From Verrucomicrobiaceae bacterium (GTDB lineage Bacteria > Verrucomicrobiota > Verrucomicrobiia > Verrucomicrobiales > Verrucomicrobiaceae), in the NCBI GenBank assembly GCA_027484445.1, contig JAIXSY010000023.1, positions 83,493-147,492 of the forward strand: a DNA stretch of 64,000 nt. Direction: 5' to 3'. The translations under genes were made by a program, and so were the position numbers. Positions 1 to 11,300 of this stretch are shown here, piece after piece (the first letter of the stretch is position 1; the number at the start of each line of letters is the position of its first letter). The notes under the pieces were generated by a model. It did no database searches, was not told the DNA's origin, and saw only the letters and a program-made list of their open reading frames with translations.

Positions 1-1428
1 GCCGTTCCACTGCTTTTGGTTGCCCTGGCACTGCTGATTTCAGCCTTGGTGTTCTTCTTCGTCACCAAGCCGAAGATGGAACAAGCTGCGCAGCCTCATG
101 AAGCGAAAAGTTCTGAGCCAGAATCATCTAGCACGGCACTCGTGGCGGGAACTGCCCCCAAGGCAACCATGCCGTCCACGCCACCTGCTGAGGTACCTGC
201 CCCACCGCCCCCCGCACCACCACCTCCTTCTTTCGGTTTTGCTCGCCCACTTGATTTGGGCAAAGACATGGCCCGCAGTCTCGCTGCAGGTGATTTTGCT
301 CGCGCTGGAAGTTTGCTCGCTGCCAATGACCCAAGCCAAGCCAGCGCAGCAGCCGCGACACTCGAGAAAATGATCAAGGGGCTGAGTGCCACCATCGGCG
401 CGGAAGACAAGGTGGAAATCCTCGGCGTGGTGGAAAACAAAACACGTCTCGCACTGCCACTCAGCTTGCCAGGCAACAACAGCCCTCTTCGCCTGCAAAT
501 TGATGTCGAGCGCGATGAACGCATGGGCTGGAAAGTCACCAAGGTAGAATTGCCAAAGGAACTTGCGAGTATCCTGCCGACATCGCCCACCATGGCCGCC
601 ACCAGCCCTGCCATGGCGAACGTTGCTGAGCCCTTACCTTCACCTGCAGCACCTACCCAATCGCCGCTTTTCACCATCTCTGCTGGCGATGATGCCCTGG
701 CCTTCGGCAGTGATTTTGTCCGTGCTCTGCTTCGGCATGACTTCGCCGAAGCCCGCAAATTTGTCGATGAAGCCAAGGTGCCCGCCGAGCGCCTCGCGGG
801 TCTGTGCATCGTCTTTGAAGAAGGTCAGTATGAGTTCAAACCTACCAAACCGCTCATCATCACAGTGGCCAATCCAGAAGTGTCCTGGGTCATTGCCCAG
901 GTGCAGTCCCCTGCCCTTCAGCAGAGCACCGAGTTTGGCCTGGAATTGCAACGCGCTGGCACAGATCGCCCCTGGCGGGTGGTCGGGCTTAACCTTTCGG
1001 AGATTCTGGGGTCCTTTGCTTCCAGTGCTGCGAAACTCGGCGTGCCCTACACCCCCATTGTGAAAAATCCCTCCGGTGGTGAATCTCTTGCGCTCTACTT
1101 TGAATACGACCAGGCCCAGCTCCATCCTCGCGCCCAGAAACAACTCGAGATCGTGGCCGGCCTGTTGAAATCCGATCCAGGCAAAAAGCTCCACATCGCA
1201 GGTCATACTGATGCCAAAGGCACCGATGACTACAACCTGCGACTCTCCAGCATGAGGGCCGATACCGTGAAGCAACAACTCACGGCACTCGGCGTTTCTG
1301 AAGCCCAGATCATCACCAAAGGCCTCGGAAAAGCCCAGCCCTTGAGCCCAAACAAAAAAGCGGATGGCACCGATGATCCTGAAGGCCGCTCCAAAAATCG
1401 ACGGGCTGAAATCTTCTTGGATTTCTAA
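1..1428 (+). CDS. OmpA-family protein, 5' end outside the window
   Basis: The reading frame is open from the first base, so the true start lies upstream; the first in-frame alternative start is a TTG at 16. A hydrophobic segment (roughly codons 2-20 after base 16) is followed by a Pro/Ala-rich stretch, two weakly similar middle regions of about 120 residues that each begin with a sequence like ALAFGSDFVRALLRHDFAEA, and an OmpA C-terminal domain over the last ~115 residues. That domain shows FEYDQAQLHPRA, a GHTDAKG turn and an N-LRLSSMRA helix, the peptidoglycan-binding signature. The likely role is an inner-membrane-anchored or periplasmic protein that binds the cell wall. The partner and the function of the middle regions are unknown. 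Confidence is high for the OmpA domain and low for anything more specific. Confidence 0.85.
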   Translation, partial: AVPLLLVALALLISALVFFFVTKPKMEQAAQPHEAKSSEPESSSTALVAGTAPKATMPSTPPAEVPAPPPPAPPPPSFGFARPLDLGKDMARSLAAGDFARAGSLLAANDPSQASAAAATLEKMIKGLSATIGAEDKVEILGVVENKTRLALPLSLPGNNSPLRLQIDVERDERMGWKVTKVELPKELASILPTSPTMAATSPAMANVAEPLPSPAAPTQSPLFTISAGDDALAFGSDFVRALLRHDFAEARKFVDEAKVPAERLAGLCIVFEEGQYEFKPTKPLIITVANPEVSWVIAQVQSPALQQSTEFGLELQRAGTDRPWRVVGLNLSEILGSFASSAAKLGVPYTPIVKNPSGGESLALYFEYDQAQLHPRAQKQLEIVAGLLKSDPGKKLHIAGHTDAKGTDDYNLRLSSMRADTVKQQLTALGVSEAQIITKGLGKAQPLSPNKKADGTDDPEGRSKNRRAEIFLDF

Positions 1429-1502
1429 GCCTATGATTTGAAGTCGAAATCAGTCCGCCAGCCCGGAGCGTCTCACTTTCAAACCCACAAGCACAAGCAG
1501 GC

Positions 1503-2072
1503 TCACTGTGCTGAATCGCGAGCTTGCTGCTGACTGGCTGCATCCAGCTTGCTCAGAGGGTAAGGCACTTCCTTGCCATTCATCGGCATGCGCAAGATCA
1601 CTTGGTCACCCTCTAGCCGCACAAATCCGGCTTTGATCTTTTTTCCCTCAAAGTTGATCCAGGTCATGATGGGAGGCAGTCCAGGCTTCGCTTTGCCTTT
1701 GTTCTCTGCTCCGGTCATGGTGCCTTTGCCCTCCAACGACGCACCTTGGGTGATCCACTCTCGGATTTTTTCCACGTCCGCACTCGGCACATTGTCGTTC
1801 GGAGGCATGTGGGCCTCGTGGTTGGCGTCAGCGATGACAACGAAGAAATGACTTTCAGCCGGATTGCCTGGTACAATCGCACCCTTGGGATTGATGTCGA
1901 GCTTCAAGGTCTCCAAGTCATCAAACACATAACCTGCCTTCTTTTTCTTCATCTTCTCGCTGTGGCACTCATAGCAGTGCTTTTCCAAAATCGGCACAAT
2001 GTCCTTCTGAAAATCAGCTGCCGTGGCAGCGAGAGGAGCGAGAAACCAAGGTAAAAAGCGACAAATCATCAT
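1503..2072 (-). CDS. Secreted planctomycete/verrucomicrobial-type cytochrome c with SHD1-like domain
   Basis: The protein has 189 residues from the ATG at 2072; the longer frame to 2114 would need a TTG start and would bury the signal peptide. Residues 1-19 form a signal peptide (hydrophobic core FLPWFLAPLAATA). A single haem c motif C33-Y-E-C36-H37 follows in a short PSCyt1-like domain, with the context DIVPILEKHCYECHSEK and a later HMPPNDN segment whose Met may be the distal haem ligand. The last ~50 residues (WINFEGKKIKAGFVRLEGDQ onwards) resemble an SHD1 (SLA1 homology) domain, which recurs in Planctomycetes and Verrucomicrobia. It is probably a periplasmic electron-transfer or haem-sensing protein. 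It converges with the OmpA gene, 74 bases away. The partner enzyme is not in this window. Confidence 0.8.
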   Translation of the reverse strand: MMICRFLPWFLAPLAATAADFQKDIVPILEKHCYECHSEKMKKKKAGYVFDDLETLKLDINPKGAIVPGNPAESHFFVVIADANHEAHMPPNDNVPSADVEKIREWITQGASLEGKGTMTGAENKGKAKPGLPPIMTWINFEGKKIKAGFVRLEGDQVILRMPMNGKEVPYPLSKLDAASQQQARDSAQ

Positions 2073-2250
2073 AAAATCAGTGGGGGGCGTTCCCTCAAAC
2101 GCAAGAAAGCACAACTCCTTAGATTTTGCGAATCACTCGGCCCATCTTGCTTTGAAAAACAGTCGAGCTTCATGAGCGTGACTCGTCGATTTGAGCTTCA
2201 CCAGTCTGCCTTCGAGCCTCCAGATCAGGCAACCCATCGGCTCCACCCAA

Positions 2251-2286
2251 AAGAAAAAAGCGCCTCAGTGAATCCACTGAGGCGCT
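2251..2286 (-). terminator. Rho-independent terminator of the giant surface-protein gene
   Basis: A perfect 12-bp stem AGCGCCTCAGTG / CACTGAGGCGCT (2259-2270 with 2275-2286) closes a 4-base loop (AATC). On the minus strand the stem is followed by a T-rich run (complement of 2251-2258). It lies 45 bases past the stop codon of the 4544-residue gene, so that very long transcript has a defined end. Confidence 0.9.
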
Positions 2287-2330
2287 GGGTTGAATGAGCG
2301 TTAGAAGCAAGCTGCGTGAGCCACGAAGTG

Positions 2331-5300
2331 TTAGAAGCCCTGGCGACGACGACGGAAGAAGCAGAGCATCAAGCCCAGCCAGACCAGCAAAGCGCGGCCA
2401 GGTTCTGGAACAATGCTGATGGTTCCCAAGGTGTAGAGTTGGCTCACATCCCAGGAAAGATTGAAGCTGCTCAAATCAGGCAGGTTGGTGAAGTTACCAT
2501 CCAAAGTAGGCAGGTTGGTGAAGGTTCCTGTCACGCCACCGGTCAGGTTCCCCCAATCGAAGAGCTTCCAGGAGGTGCCCGCTACCCAGCTATTGTCGGG
2601 TGCCACAGAGGAAGTCACGCGCAGGTTCGAACCAGCACCGATTGAGAAACCATTCGTCCCGCTGACGACCAGCATGTCGTTCGTTGTCGAAGCATTCAAG
2701 CTGCCTGAGTCGTAACCGCCGAAGAGATCGAAAAAGATATCTCCATTCAAGCTGGTGGTGCCCGTTCCAGAAGTTGTCAGACTGATTTGGCTACCAGCAA
2801 TGTCCAAGCTGTTGCCGACATTCACAGACCCACCAAAAGTGATGTTGTTGTTCAACGACGCCAGAATGCTTCCAGCTCCGGTCACCAAAGTGCTGGCTGC
2901 ACTGGTGAAAGCACCAGAACCAGTCGCAGAACCTGATGTATTGGCCAGCGTAACTGTGCCTGAGGTGACGTTCGTGCCACCCGTGTAGGCATTGCCATTG
3001 CCCATGACCAAAACACCTGCGGTCGATTTGGTCAAAGCACCACCCCCATTGAGTTGAGCCAGATTGGAAAGCGTTCCCGACTGCACTGCAAAAGTGATCG
3101 GAGCGGCGCTGGTGCCGATGCTGAACCCACCCATGTTGAGAGTGGCTCCGTTGAGGGTAACGGTGGCAGTTTCTGTCCCTGCACCGCCCTGACGGATGAC
3201 ATTGCCGGCAAGGGTCACCGTGCCGCCCGTGAGGTTGATGTTGGAGGTCGAGGTCCGGCCCGTTCCAGCGTTGGCCATGTTGATGGCCGTGCCAGTGCCC
3301 GTTCCAAGGGTGACATTGCCACCGGTAACGTTGAGATCCGCCGTCACCGTGCCGCCAGCACTGGTGTTCACGGCCATAGTGAGAGTGCCGATGGTCGCTG
3401 TGGGAATGCCGAGAGCGGCGCTATCGCCCAAATTCAACGTCGCTGAGGCACCACCCGTTCCCACACCCGTCCGGGTACCCATGTTGAGGGTGGTGACGTC
3501 CAGCGTACCTTGATTGAAGCTCAAGATGGCTGTGGCCAGACCCGTACCGTTGGAGCGGGTCGCCATGGTGAGCGTGCCCACCAGGAGGTCGGCCGTGTGG
3601 CCCGACAAGTCCAGCGTGGCAGCCATGTCGGCAGCCGTGCTGCCCGTGGTGTTGACCATATTGAGCGTTGCACGGCCAGTGCCGTTGGCAGCGCGGACCG
3701 TGAGCGTGCCGGTGGTGTCGGCTGAATCAAACACCACGGCCCCACTGGAGCGGATGCCGGCTCCGGCCGAGCCAATGTTGAAGGTGTCCACATTCAGTGC
3801 GTTGCTGCCGCTGCCCAAGGTGAGCGTGTGTAGATTGCTACCTCCCGTGGAATCACCGATCCGAATCGAAGCCGCTGTGATGTTATTATTCACAGCCAAC
3901 CTGAAGGTAGAACTGCTGTTGCCTACGCCCGTATTAGGATCACCGAGACGAAGAGTGCCCGTGCCCAGATTTGCAGTGAAATTGTCAATACCACTGAAGT
4001 CAACATCGACCCGATTTTCATTATCCACGGTAGCAGCGCCGATCAAGAAGTTGCCGTTGTTGCTGTTCACTAAAATGTTACCACCACCATTGGCAATAAG
4101 ATTGGTGTCGCTCTCATTTGCATTAACGCCAATCGAGATAGGACCATTAATCGTCAGGGTGTTACCGCTGTCTACAATGATAACATTGTTGACTGTATTG
4201 CTATTGGTTTGCACGACTAGCGAGCCAATGACTTGATTGAACCCATTCAAATCAAGAACACCCGCTGTAGTCCCAGTTCCAAGGCGCACAGCCGTCGTCA
4301 CGGGCAAAGCATTGTTTGCACCGATCATCAAGGTTCCTTCATCAATTTGGGTGGCTCCGGTGTAGGTGTTGTCGGCATTGATCTGCCAGATGTTGGCATC
4401 CGCTTTGTTTAACGTCAGTACCCCGCCCAATTCCGAGAGCTGGCCAATCTGGTTGACAATACCGGATGCGGAGGAACCGCGAAGAGTGAGAGTCTTGTTC
4501 CCGGCATTCTCAAAGCGCACACCACCCGTGAGCAGCAAGGCACCCGAACCATCGGCATCGAGGGTCACGCCTCCGGTGGTTCCCTGCATGCCGATGATGC
4601 GGTTCGAGCTGTTCCCGGCACCTGTGTATTGCAGCGTGGCGGCCGTCGTGCTGATCCCCATGCGGATGATGCCCGCCTCCACAGTGGCCGGAGCGCCCAG
4701 GGCGCTGGCACCTCCACCGACATTACCGATGGTGTTAAAGGAAAGAGTGCCCGCCTGGATCTCTGTGGTGCCCGTGTAGGTGTTAGCTCCCGCCAGGGTC
4801 AGAAGGTTGGCCTGAGCCTTGAACAGACCACCCGCACCCGCCAGCACCGCGCTGACGCTGGTATCGCCCGTGTGGTTGAAGACATAGCCGCCGGTGGCGT
4901 TGATGGTGCCGGTGCCGGTGATTTGCGGGCTGGCTCCACTGGTGGACACCAGCGCGTGGCTGATGCTGCTGGTGCCAAGCGCCAGAGTAGCGCCGCCGCC
5001 AATGGTGAGGTTGCCGCCCACACCCGTTGCATTGCTGACGCCAACCGTGAGCGTTCCTCCGGCGACGGTGGTGCCGCCGCTGAAGCTGGCAGCCGCATTC
5101 AACGTCAGGTTGCCCGCACCGGTCTTGGTGAAGCCACCCACCCCAGAGCCGAGGGTATTGGCTAGCGTTAAATCATTTCCGTTGGTGTCCAGCGTGCCAC
5201 CACCATTCAGGAAAGTAATCGTGCGTGTGCTAAGATCTTCGTTGAAACCTGTGGCAAGACGGAGAGCTCCCCCAGCGAAGAACAAAGCGCCACTGTTACC

Positions 5301-8300
5301 GCCGATGTTGCCAAGATTAGCGACTTGTAGAACACCTTCATTCAGCGTGGTTCGACGCGCCCCACCTCCAGCGGTGTTGTTACCGGACAGAACCAAAGTA
5401 CCACGTCCTGATTTGGTGATGTCGGCCACGGAAGTCAGCGGAGAAGCAATCGTTGCGGATAGCGTCGAAGTCGTCGTAACCGCAGATGGATTGACGACAT
5501 GGATCACATATTCGTTAGTTGCTCCTACCGTGATTCCACCATCAAAGCCTCCCAGCGTAGTATCATAAGCAGTGCTTGCGACGCCCCCCGTCACGGTAAA
5601 GAGAAGGGCACCACTGTTGATCGCCAGAGTTTGTCCGACTCCATTGCCTGTCACATCAAGACCCGCAAAAGCAGTGTTGTTGATGATCAAAGAGTTAATT
5701 GTGTTGCTCGTCAGACCTGTGAGGTCAGCCCCCAAAGATTCACGCACGTTGTCGCCAGAGGCAGCGGTAGAGAACGTCGCATACTCATTTGTTAAGTTCA
5801 GTGGGACGAGACCACGATTGTCCACATAAGATACAAAAGTGTTGCCCATGTTTCCGTCTGCAAGGGCAGCCGTCAGATTCTCACCAATCGCCCAAGGAAG
5901 AATAGCAATGTTCTTTGCCGTGCCGCCAACAACTCCAGAGCCACCGACATTTGACGCGATCATGGTCGCGTCATTAGCATCGACCACCTTAAATTGAGAG
6001 ACAGGGGCTGTCGTTCCACCCAGGTTTCTACCGCGAACATTCAACGTAGCAGAATTAGCACGAGTCCAGCCAGCCGAGATGATATCAGCACGCGAATTCG
6101 TGCCTGAACCTGTCTCAAGAGATGCATAGTTAACACCACTGTTGAAGGCAATAGTCCCAATCGTTTCTGATTCGTTGCCATCATTGTCCGTTCGAATGGC
6201 CAAACCACGTGGCATAGACTGTTGATTAAACGCACCCGTAGCAGAATTCAGCGTAAAGGGTGTTGTGTCTGCAATGCGATCGTTAGGAGCATTGTCATCA
6301 TTGTTATCGATCAAGAAGTTTGCCCCACTGTTGATGGTAAAGGCTGTCGCTGAACCTAAACGAGCAGCGGCACCACTCAACTGGAACAGTCCACCGTTGA
6401 CGATCACCGAACCGGTAAAGAGATTCGTGCTGCTCTGTCCATTGTAGTTGAGGTTGCCCGTGTTCCCTGAATTCAGAATGATGTTTCCAGATCCTGTGAA
6501 ACGTCCAAAGTAATTTGTGTTGGCGCTCTGATTGATGGTCAGATTGTAAACACCTAAATCCACAAGACCGTAATCCGAATTGTCGTTTCGGCGGCCCCCC
6601 TGTAGCCTACCAATCGTCTCGTTGGCCAGAAGCTGAAGGGTTGAGTCGCGGTTGTCATCCAGGGTGACAATGGATGTGTCACCAATGGCATTGCCTCCAT
6701 TCACTTGAAGAATGCCATGCAAAATATCTGTGCTGCCCGTGTAAGTGTTGTTCCCGGTCAATCTCAAGATCCCAGCGCCTGATTTGGTGAACACCGAGTT
6801 GGTGCGGATGCTGGAGCTAATTTCAAAAATACCGGTTCCGTCATGCGTAACGATGATTTCAGGAACGTTGGATGCCTGTGCACCTGAGAAGAGCGTGCCC
6901 CCGAGGATGGAGGGATTGCCAGTCACATTGCTTGTGATTAATAGGCCACCAGAATTGATTCCAAGTACTCTGCTGGCAGTCACATTGATGGAAGAGCCTG
7001 CGGCTGCGTTCATCCTCAAGCTGTTGATGTAGGAGTTCACAAATGTTCCTGTGAAGCCTGTCGCATCGCTGATGTTCTCTCCGGCTCCCCATGAGCCCAA
7101 GTTATCTTGCAGGGTCGTATTGGCTGCCACGATGTTACCATCAGCAGCATTGGTTGCATTCCTGGCAAAGAACACACCTGTTCCATCATTCACCAAAGCC
7201 CAGCCGCCCAATATAGCATTGGCCCCAGAACCAACCGAGTTGGTCGTATCCGTGGTGATACCATTTGTGGCACTCTGAATTCCTGTGGGCAGATTGAACC
7301 GGATCGTTCCATCCTGAGCATTGATGGCACGCGTGATGGCATTCAGGTTCATCACTAAATCTTGACCCGATGAAGTTAGGGTCATGACGTTGCTACCACC
7401 ATTGCCAAGCGTAAAACTAGCAACTGTCTGCGCCGTGGGCGCAGATGCATTGCCAAGCAAGGTCAATGTTCCTCCCTGCATATCAAGTGCAGAAGCTGCA
7501 CGGATTTTGACCGTGTTGCTGACCGTGTAATCCAGCTCCAGGGTTCCTTCTTGGATCGTGGTCGCACCCGTTGAGGCTAATCCAGAATTGTCACCCCTGA
7601 GGCTCACGGTTCCAGGTCCAAATTTCTCAAGAGCTGTCGTTCCCGTCGTCGCGAGGTTGGCATTGATGATGCCTTTGAAAAGATCCACATCCCCGCCAGT
7701 CACCGTGAGTAATCCGGTTCCGTCAATTTGGCCTGTGCGATCTGCAAGACGCTCACCAAGGACCAGACGAGACGTCGTTAATGCAAAGTTGCTCATGTTC
7801 AGAGTAGCCAGAGCTCCACCTGCGCTTTGAGCAATGAAGAGACGGTCAAACTCCGTTGCTACCACTGCGTTATTCGCGCCTAAATTGACGATGCCGCCAT
7901 TGTTAATCAGGAGTGATGCATCTGCGGATAGTGTGGTCGTGTTGAACGACAAAACACCCGTGTTATTCAAATTTAACACCGCACCCGCCGTGACAGTGAA
8001 ATCATCTCGAACTTGGAAGAGGCCGCTGTTGATGTTGAGAACGGTGGTAGCTCCAGTCAAGTTCACGTCATCCCCCACGCGGCTAGTGCCAGTTTGCAAG
8101 GTCCAAGTTCCACCGTTGACCGTCATGTCAGCGGTATCACCTGTTTGGCTGATCCCGCCAGTGATGAATCCGGCACGGCCAGCAGCACCTGAAAGCACGA
8201 GTTGTGAGCCGTCTCCGGTCGGTCCCACATTAATCGCGCCAGTGTAGGTAATGCTATCGTCAGGGGTTGAGCCATTGGCAGACAAGGTGAGCGCGCCGCC

Positions 8301-11300
8301 AGCGATGTTGATCGGACGATTGGTTGACTGAGGCGAGGTGCCAATAAAGCGTAGGGTAGCCGCGTTGGTGGTATTGATCGCTGTACCATTTCCGAGTGCA
8401 CTAGCACCACCACTGACGTTGGTGACAGTGTCAAATTCCAGGATACCAGAATCCAGGGAAAGATTGCCGGTGAAGGTGTTTAGCCCGGTGAGTCTGACGG
8501 TCGCATTGACAGCCCCCCAAGCTCCGGCATCGTCGTTGATGGCCAGACCATAACCCGAGCCACTGTCCCCTATCACACCGGAGATGGTCAACAGCCTTGC
8601 CGCCGCTCCACCAGCAGAAATGCTGCTATTGCCACCAAGGGTGACTGGGCCGCTGAAGATCACTTTGGAGAAGTCATCTGCTAGCCAGACACGCACCGTC
8701 GCACCCGTGCCAGCCGAACCTATGTTGATGGCTCCAGATTGATCGACCACATAGTCCAAAGTGGGGGTGCCTGCTGCGTTATCGACCTGAAACTCACCAA
8801 CTGCCCCTGCTAGGTAATTGAGATCGCCCGTTCGTGTCAAAGTGGTTCCATTGGCACCTTGGATAATGAGGCGTCCAAAGTTATTGAACTTCACCTGATT
8901 CGCCACAAAACTTGGGCTGAACGCAGATCCGAGCGTCATCGTGCCGCGATTGAAGGCCACGTTGCCATTCCAGGTATTGCCTGCATTGCTTATGAGGAAT
9001 GTGCCGCTGGTTTGGTTACCGCTGGTAACAGCGTTGTTGCTTTCAATTGTCAAATCACCGCTGCCACTGACGATTCCAGAAAGAGTTACGTTACGAGCAG
9101 CCGCAGCAGTGATTGGCCCATTGTTGTCAGCCATGTTGATCGTGGAGTTAGCGCTGATGTTGATGGCGCCGCTGTAAGTCTGGCCGTTTGCACCTGCGGA
9201 AATGGAGCCACCTGCCAACGTGATCGCATGAGGCAGGGTCGAGGCCGCACCGTTGAAGTAAAAGCCACCTCCGTTCACCACAACACTGGCGAGGTTGTTG
9301 TTGGCGGTAGAACCTAGGGCACCCGCATTCGTCAATTCAAGGTTCCCTGCATTCACCGTGAAAACCGAGGTGCGCCCCGTGTTGAAACTTGTGTCTGCTG
9401 CTGCTCCCAAAACGACTCGTCCCAAGCCTGTCTTGGTCACGTTTCTCTCAGCTAGTAAACTGCCTGAGATTGTCAAAACTGACCCTAGATCCGCCACATT
9501 CCAGGTCTGATTAGCTCCAAGACGAAGATTTGAACCGAGAGTGACTGAGGCTGGACCTCCTGTAGCAATGGCGATGCCATCCGTGCTTGCTTGAGGTGCC
9601 ACTTCGAGACGTGCGGCCGTTACACTGCCGGGGTTGATCGTGACAGACGTCGGAGTCGTGGTTCCAGATTCAAACACCAAAGCGTTCACCTTAAAGTTCT
9701 GTTCCAAAGTGGTCGTCAGAGCCGTTGCACCGACGCCATCCCAGGCAAAACGGACGGTGTTGCCCTGACCAGGAATGGAAGCCGCTGGAGTCAAACCTGC
9801 CTTGTCGGTGGACCAGTTGTTCGCATTGCCATTCCAGGTCGTGTTGGTCAGACCACGCCAAAAAATGTCACCCACAATCAGATTTCCAGTCGTCAGCTGC
9901 ACCTGATTGTTGGTCACGGACCACGTCATGCTGGTGAACCCGCCAGGAGTTGCTCCCTGAATGAGATTAGCCGTTCCAAAAGCGGTCAAACCACCGTCTG
10001 CAAGATTCAGCAGCGTGTAGGTCTGACCAGGATTCAGCCCTGCGTCTGTCATGTTGAAGGTGATGGTGTTCCCCAGATTCAAGGTTCCCCCTGTCAACAA
10101 ACCCAAGGTGTCCGTGTTCAGACTGTCACCTGCCGCATTCAAGTCTCCCACATTGAGGTTCAGATTCACGGTACCTGTGCCAGTATTGCCCAGACTCAGG
10201 TTGGTCAGATTGTTCATGGCACTACCAGCGCCATTGAGGAGAGCTAGGGTCGAACCTCCGCCAACCTCGACACTGGAGACAAGGTGCGGATTCACGAAAC
10301 TGCCCGTCAAAGATAAAGTCGATGCACCCACTGCTCTCAGACCCGTGGCTGCAGAGACTGCACCCGCGATGATAAAGGTGCCGCCACCTTCGCTCGCGAT
10401 GGCTCCTTTGTTACCCACAGGAATACCGGTCCCAAACGTCACGCTGGTATTACCCAGTTTCACGATGTCGAGTGCACCGTCGCCAGTGTTTTGAATGCTA
10501 TAATTTCCGACGCCAGAACCGAAATTCACCGTGGTGTTGTTGGCACCGAAGCGGAAGGCGGCCGCTGTCGCGGAGGTATTGTCGATGATGACGGTGCCGT
10601 CGCTGGTAGCAGTCAGGGCGTTGATGGTCTGTGTGGTGCCATTGAGGTTCACCGTGGCCGTGTCGAAAGTAGCGGCTTCCGGGCTGATTGTCAGACCGGT
10701 AGAGGTGGCAGTCGTCGGAATGGCATTGTTCGCCGTGAAGCGAAGCATGCCGCGGTCAAGATCAAGAGCATTGCCTGTCTGATTCCAATTCGACGTGGCT
10801 CCATTGGTTCCGAGCGTGAGAATACCGTTACCTGACTTTGTAATATTCACACCAAAGGCGGTGGTGGTGCTGAAATTGCCATTAATGACCGTCTCGCCCT
10901 GTCCGTCGATCGCCCAGGCACGAGTCCCGGTCAGTGAGTTGGCCACCAGCCCATTGAAGGTGAGCGCCTTACCTTCAGCAATGCTGTTGTAAACATTGAG
11001 GTTGTTGGCACCAGCCGCAAGGTTGTTCGTGCCATTGAAGGTGAGGTTGTAGTCGCCGAGGAAGGCGCTGGTGGCATTGTTGCCCAGGTTCAGGGTATTC
11101 GTCAGAGTCCGGTCGCCGCCATAAGCAAAAACGTTGCCATTGGAGATGCTCAAAGCCGCTGGAATCGCGCTATTATGACCAATACCAAGAGCACCACCAG
11201 TGACCGTCGTGGTTCCTGTGTAATTGTTGCCGCTGTTAGTGAGGATCCAAGTGGCGCTGCCATCGATAGTCACACTCAGCACACCTGCACCGTTGTTGGA

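Noticed and set aside
2073..2114. Longer cytochrome c start at a TTG (2114)
   Set aside because: It would place 14 charged or polar residues before the signal peptide; tandem ATGs at 2072 and 2069 fit better.
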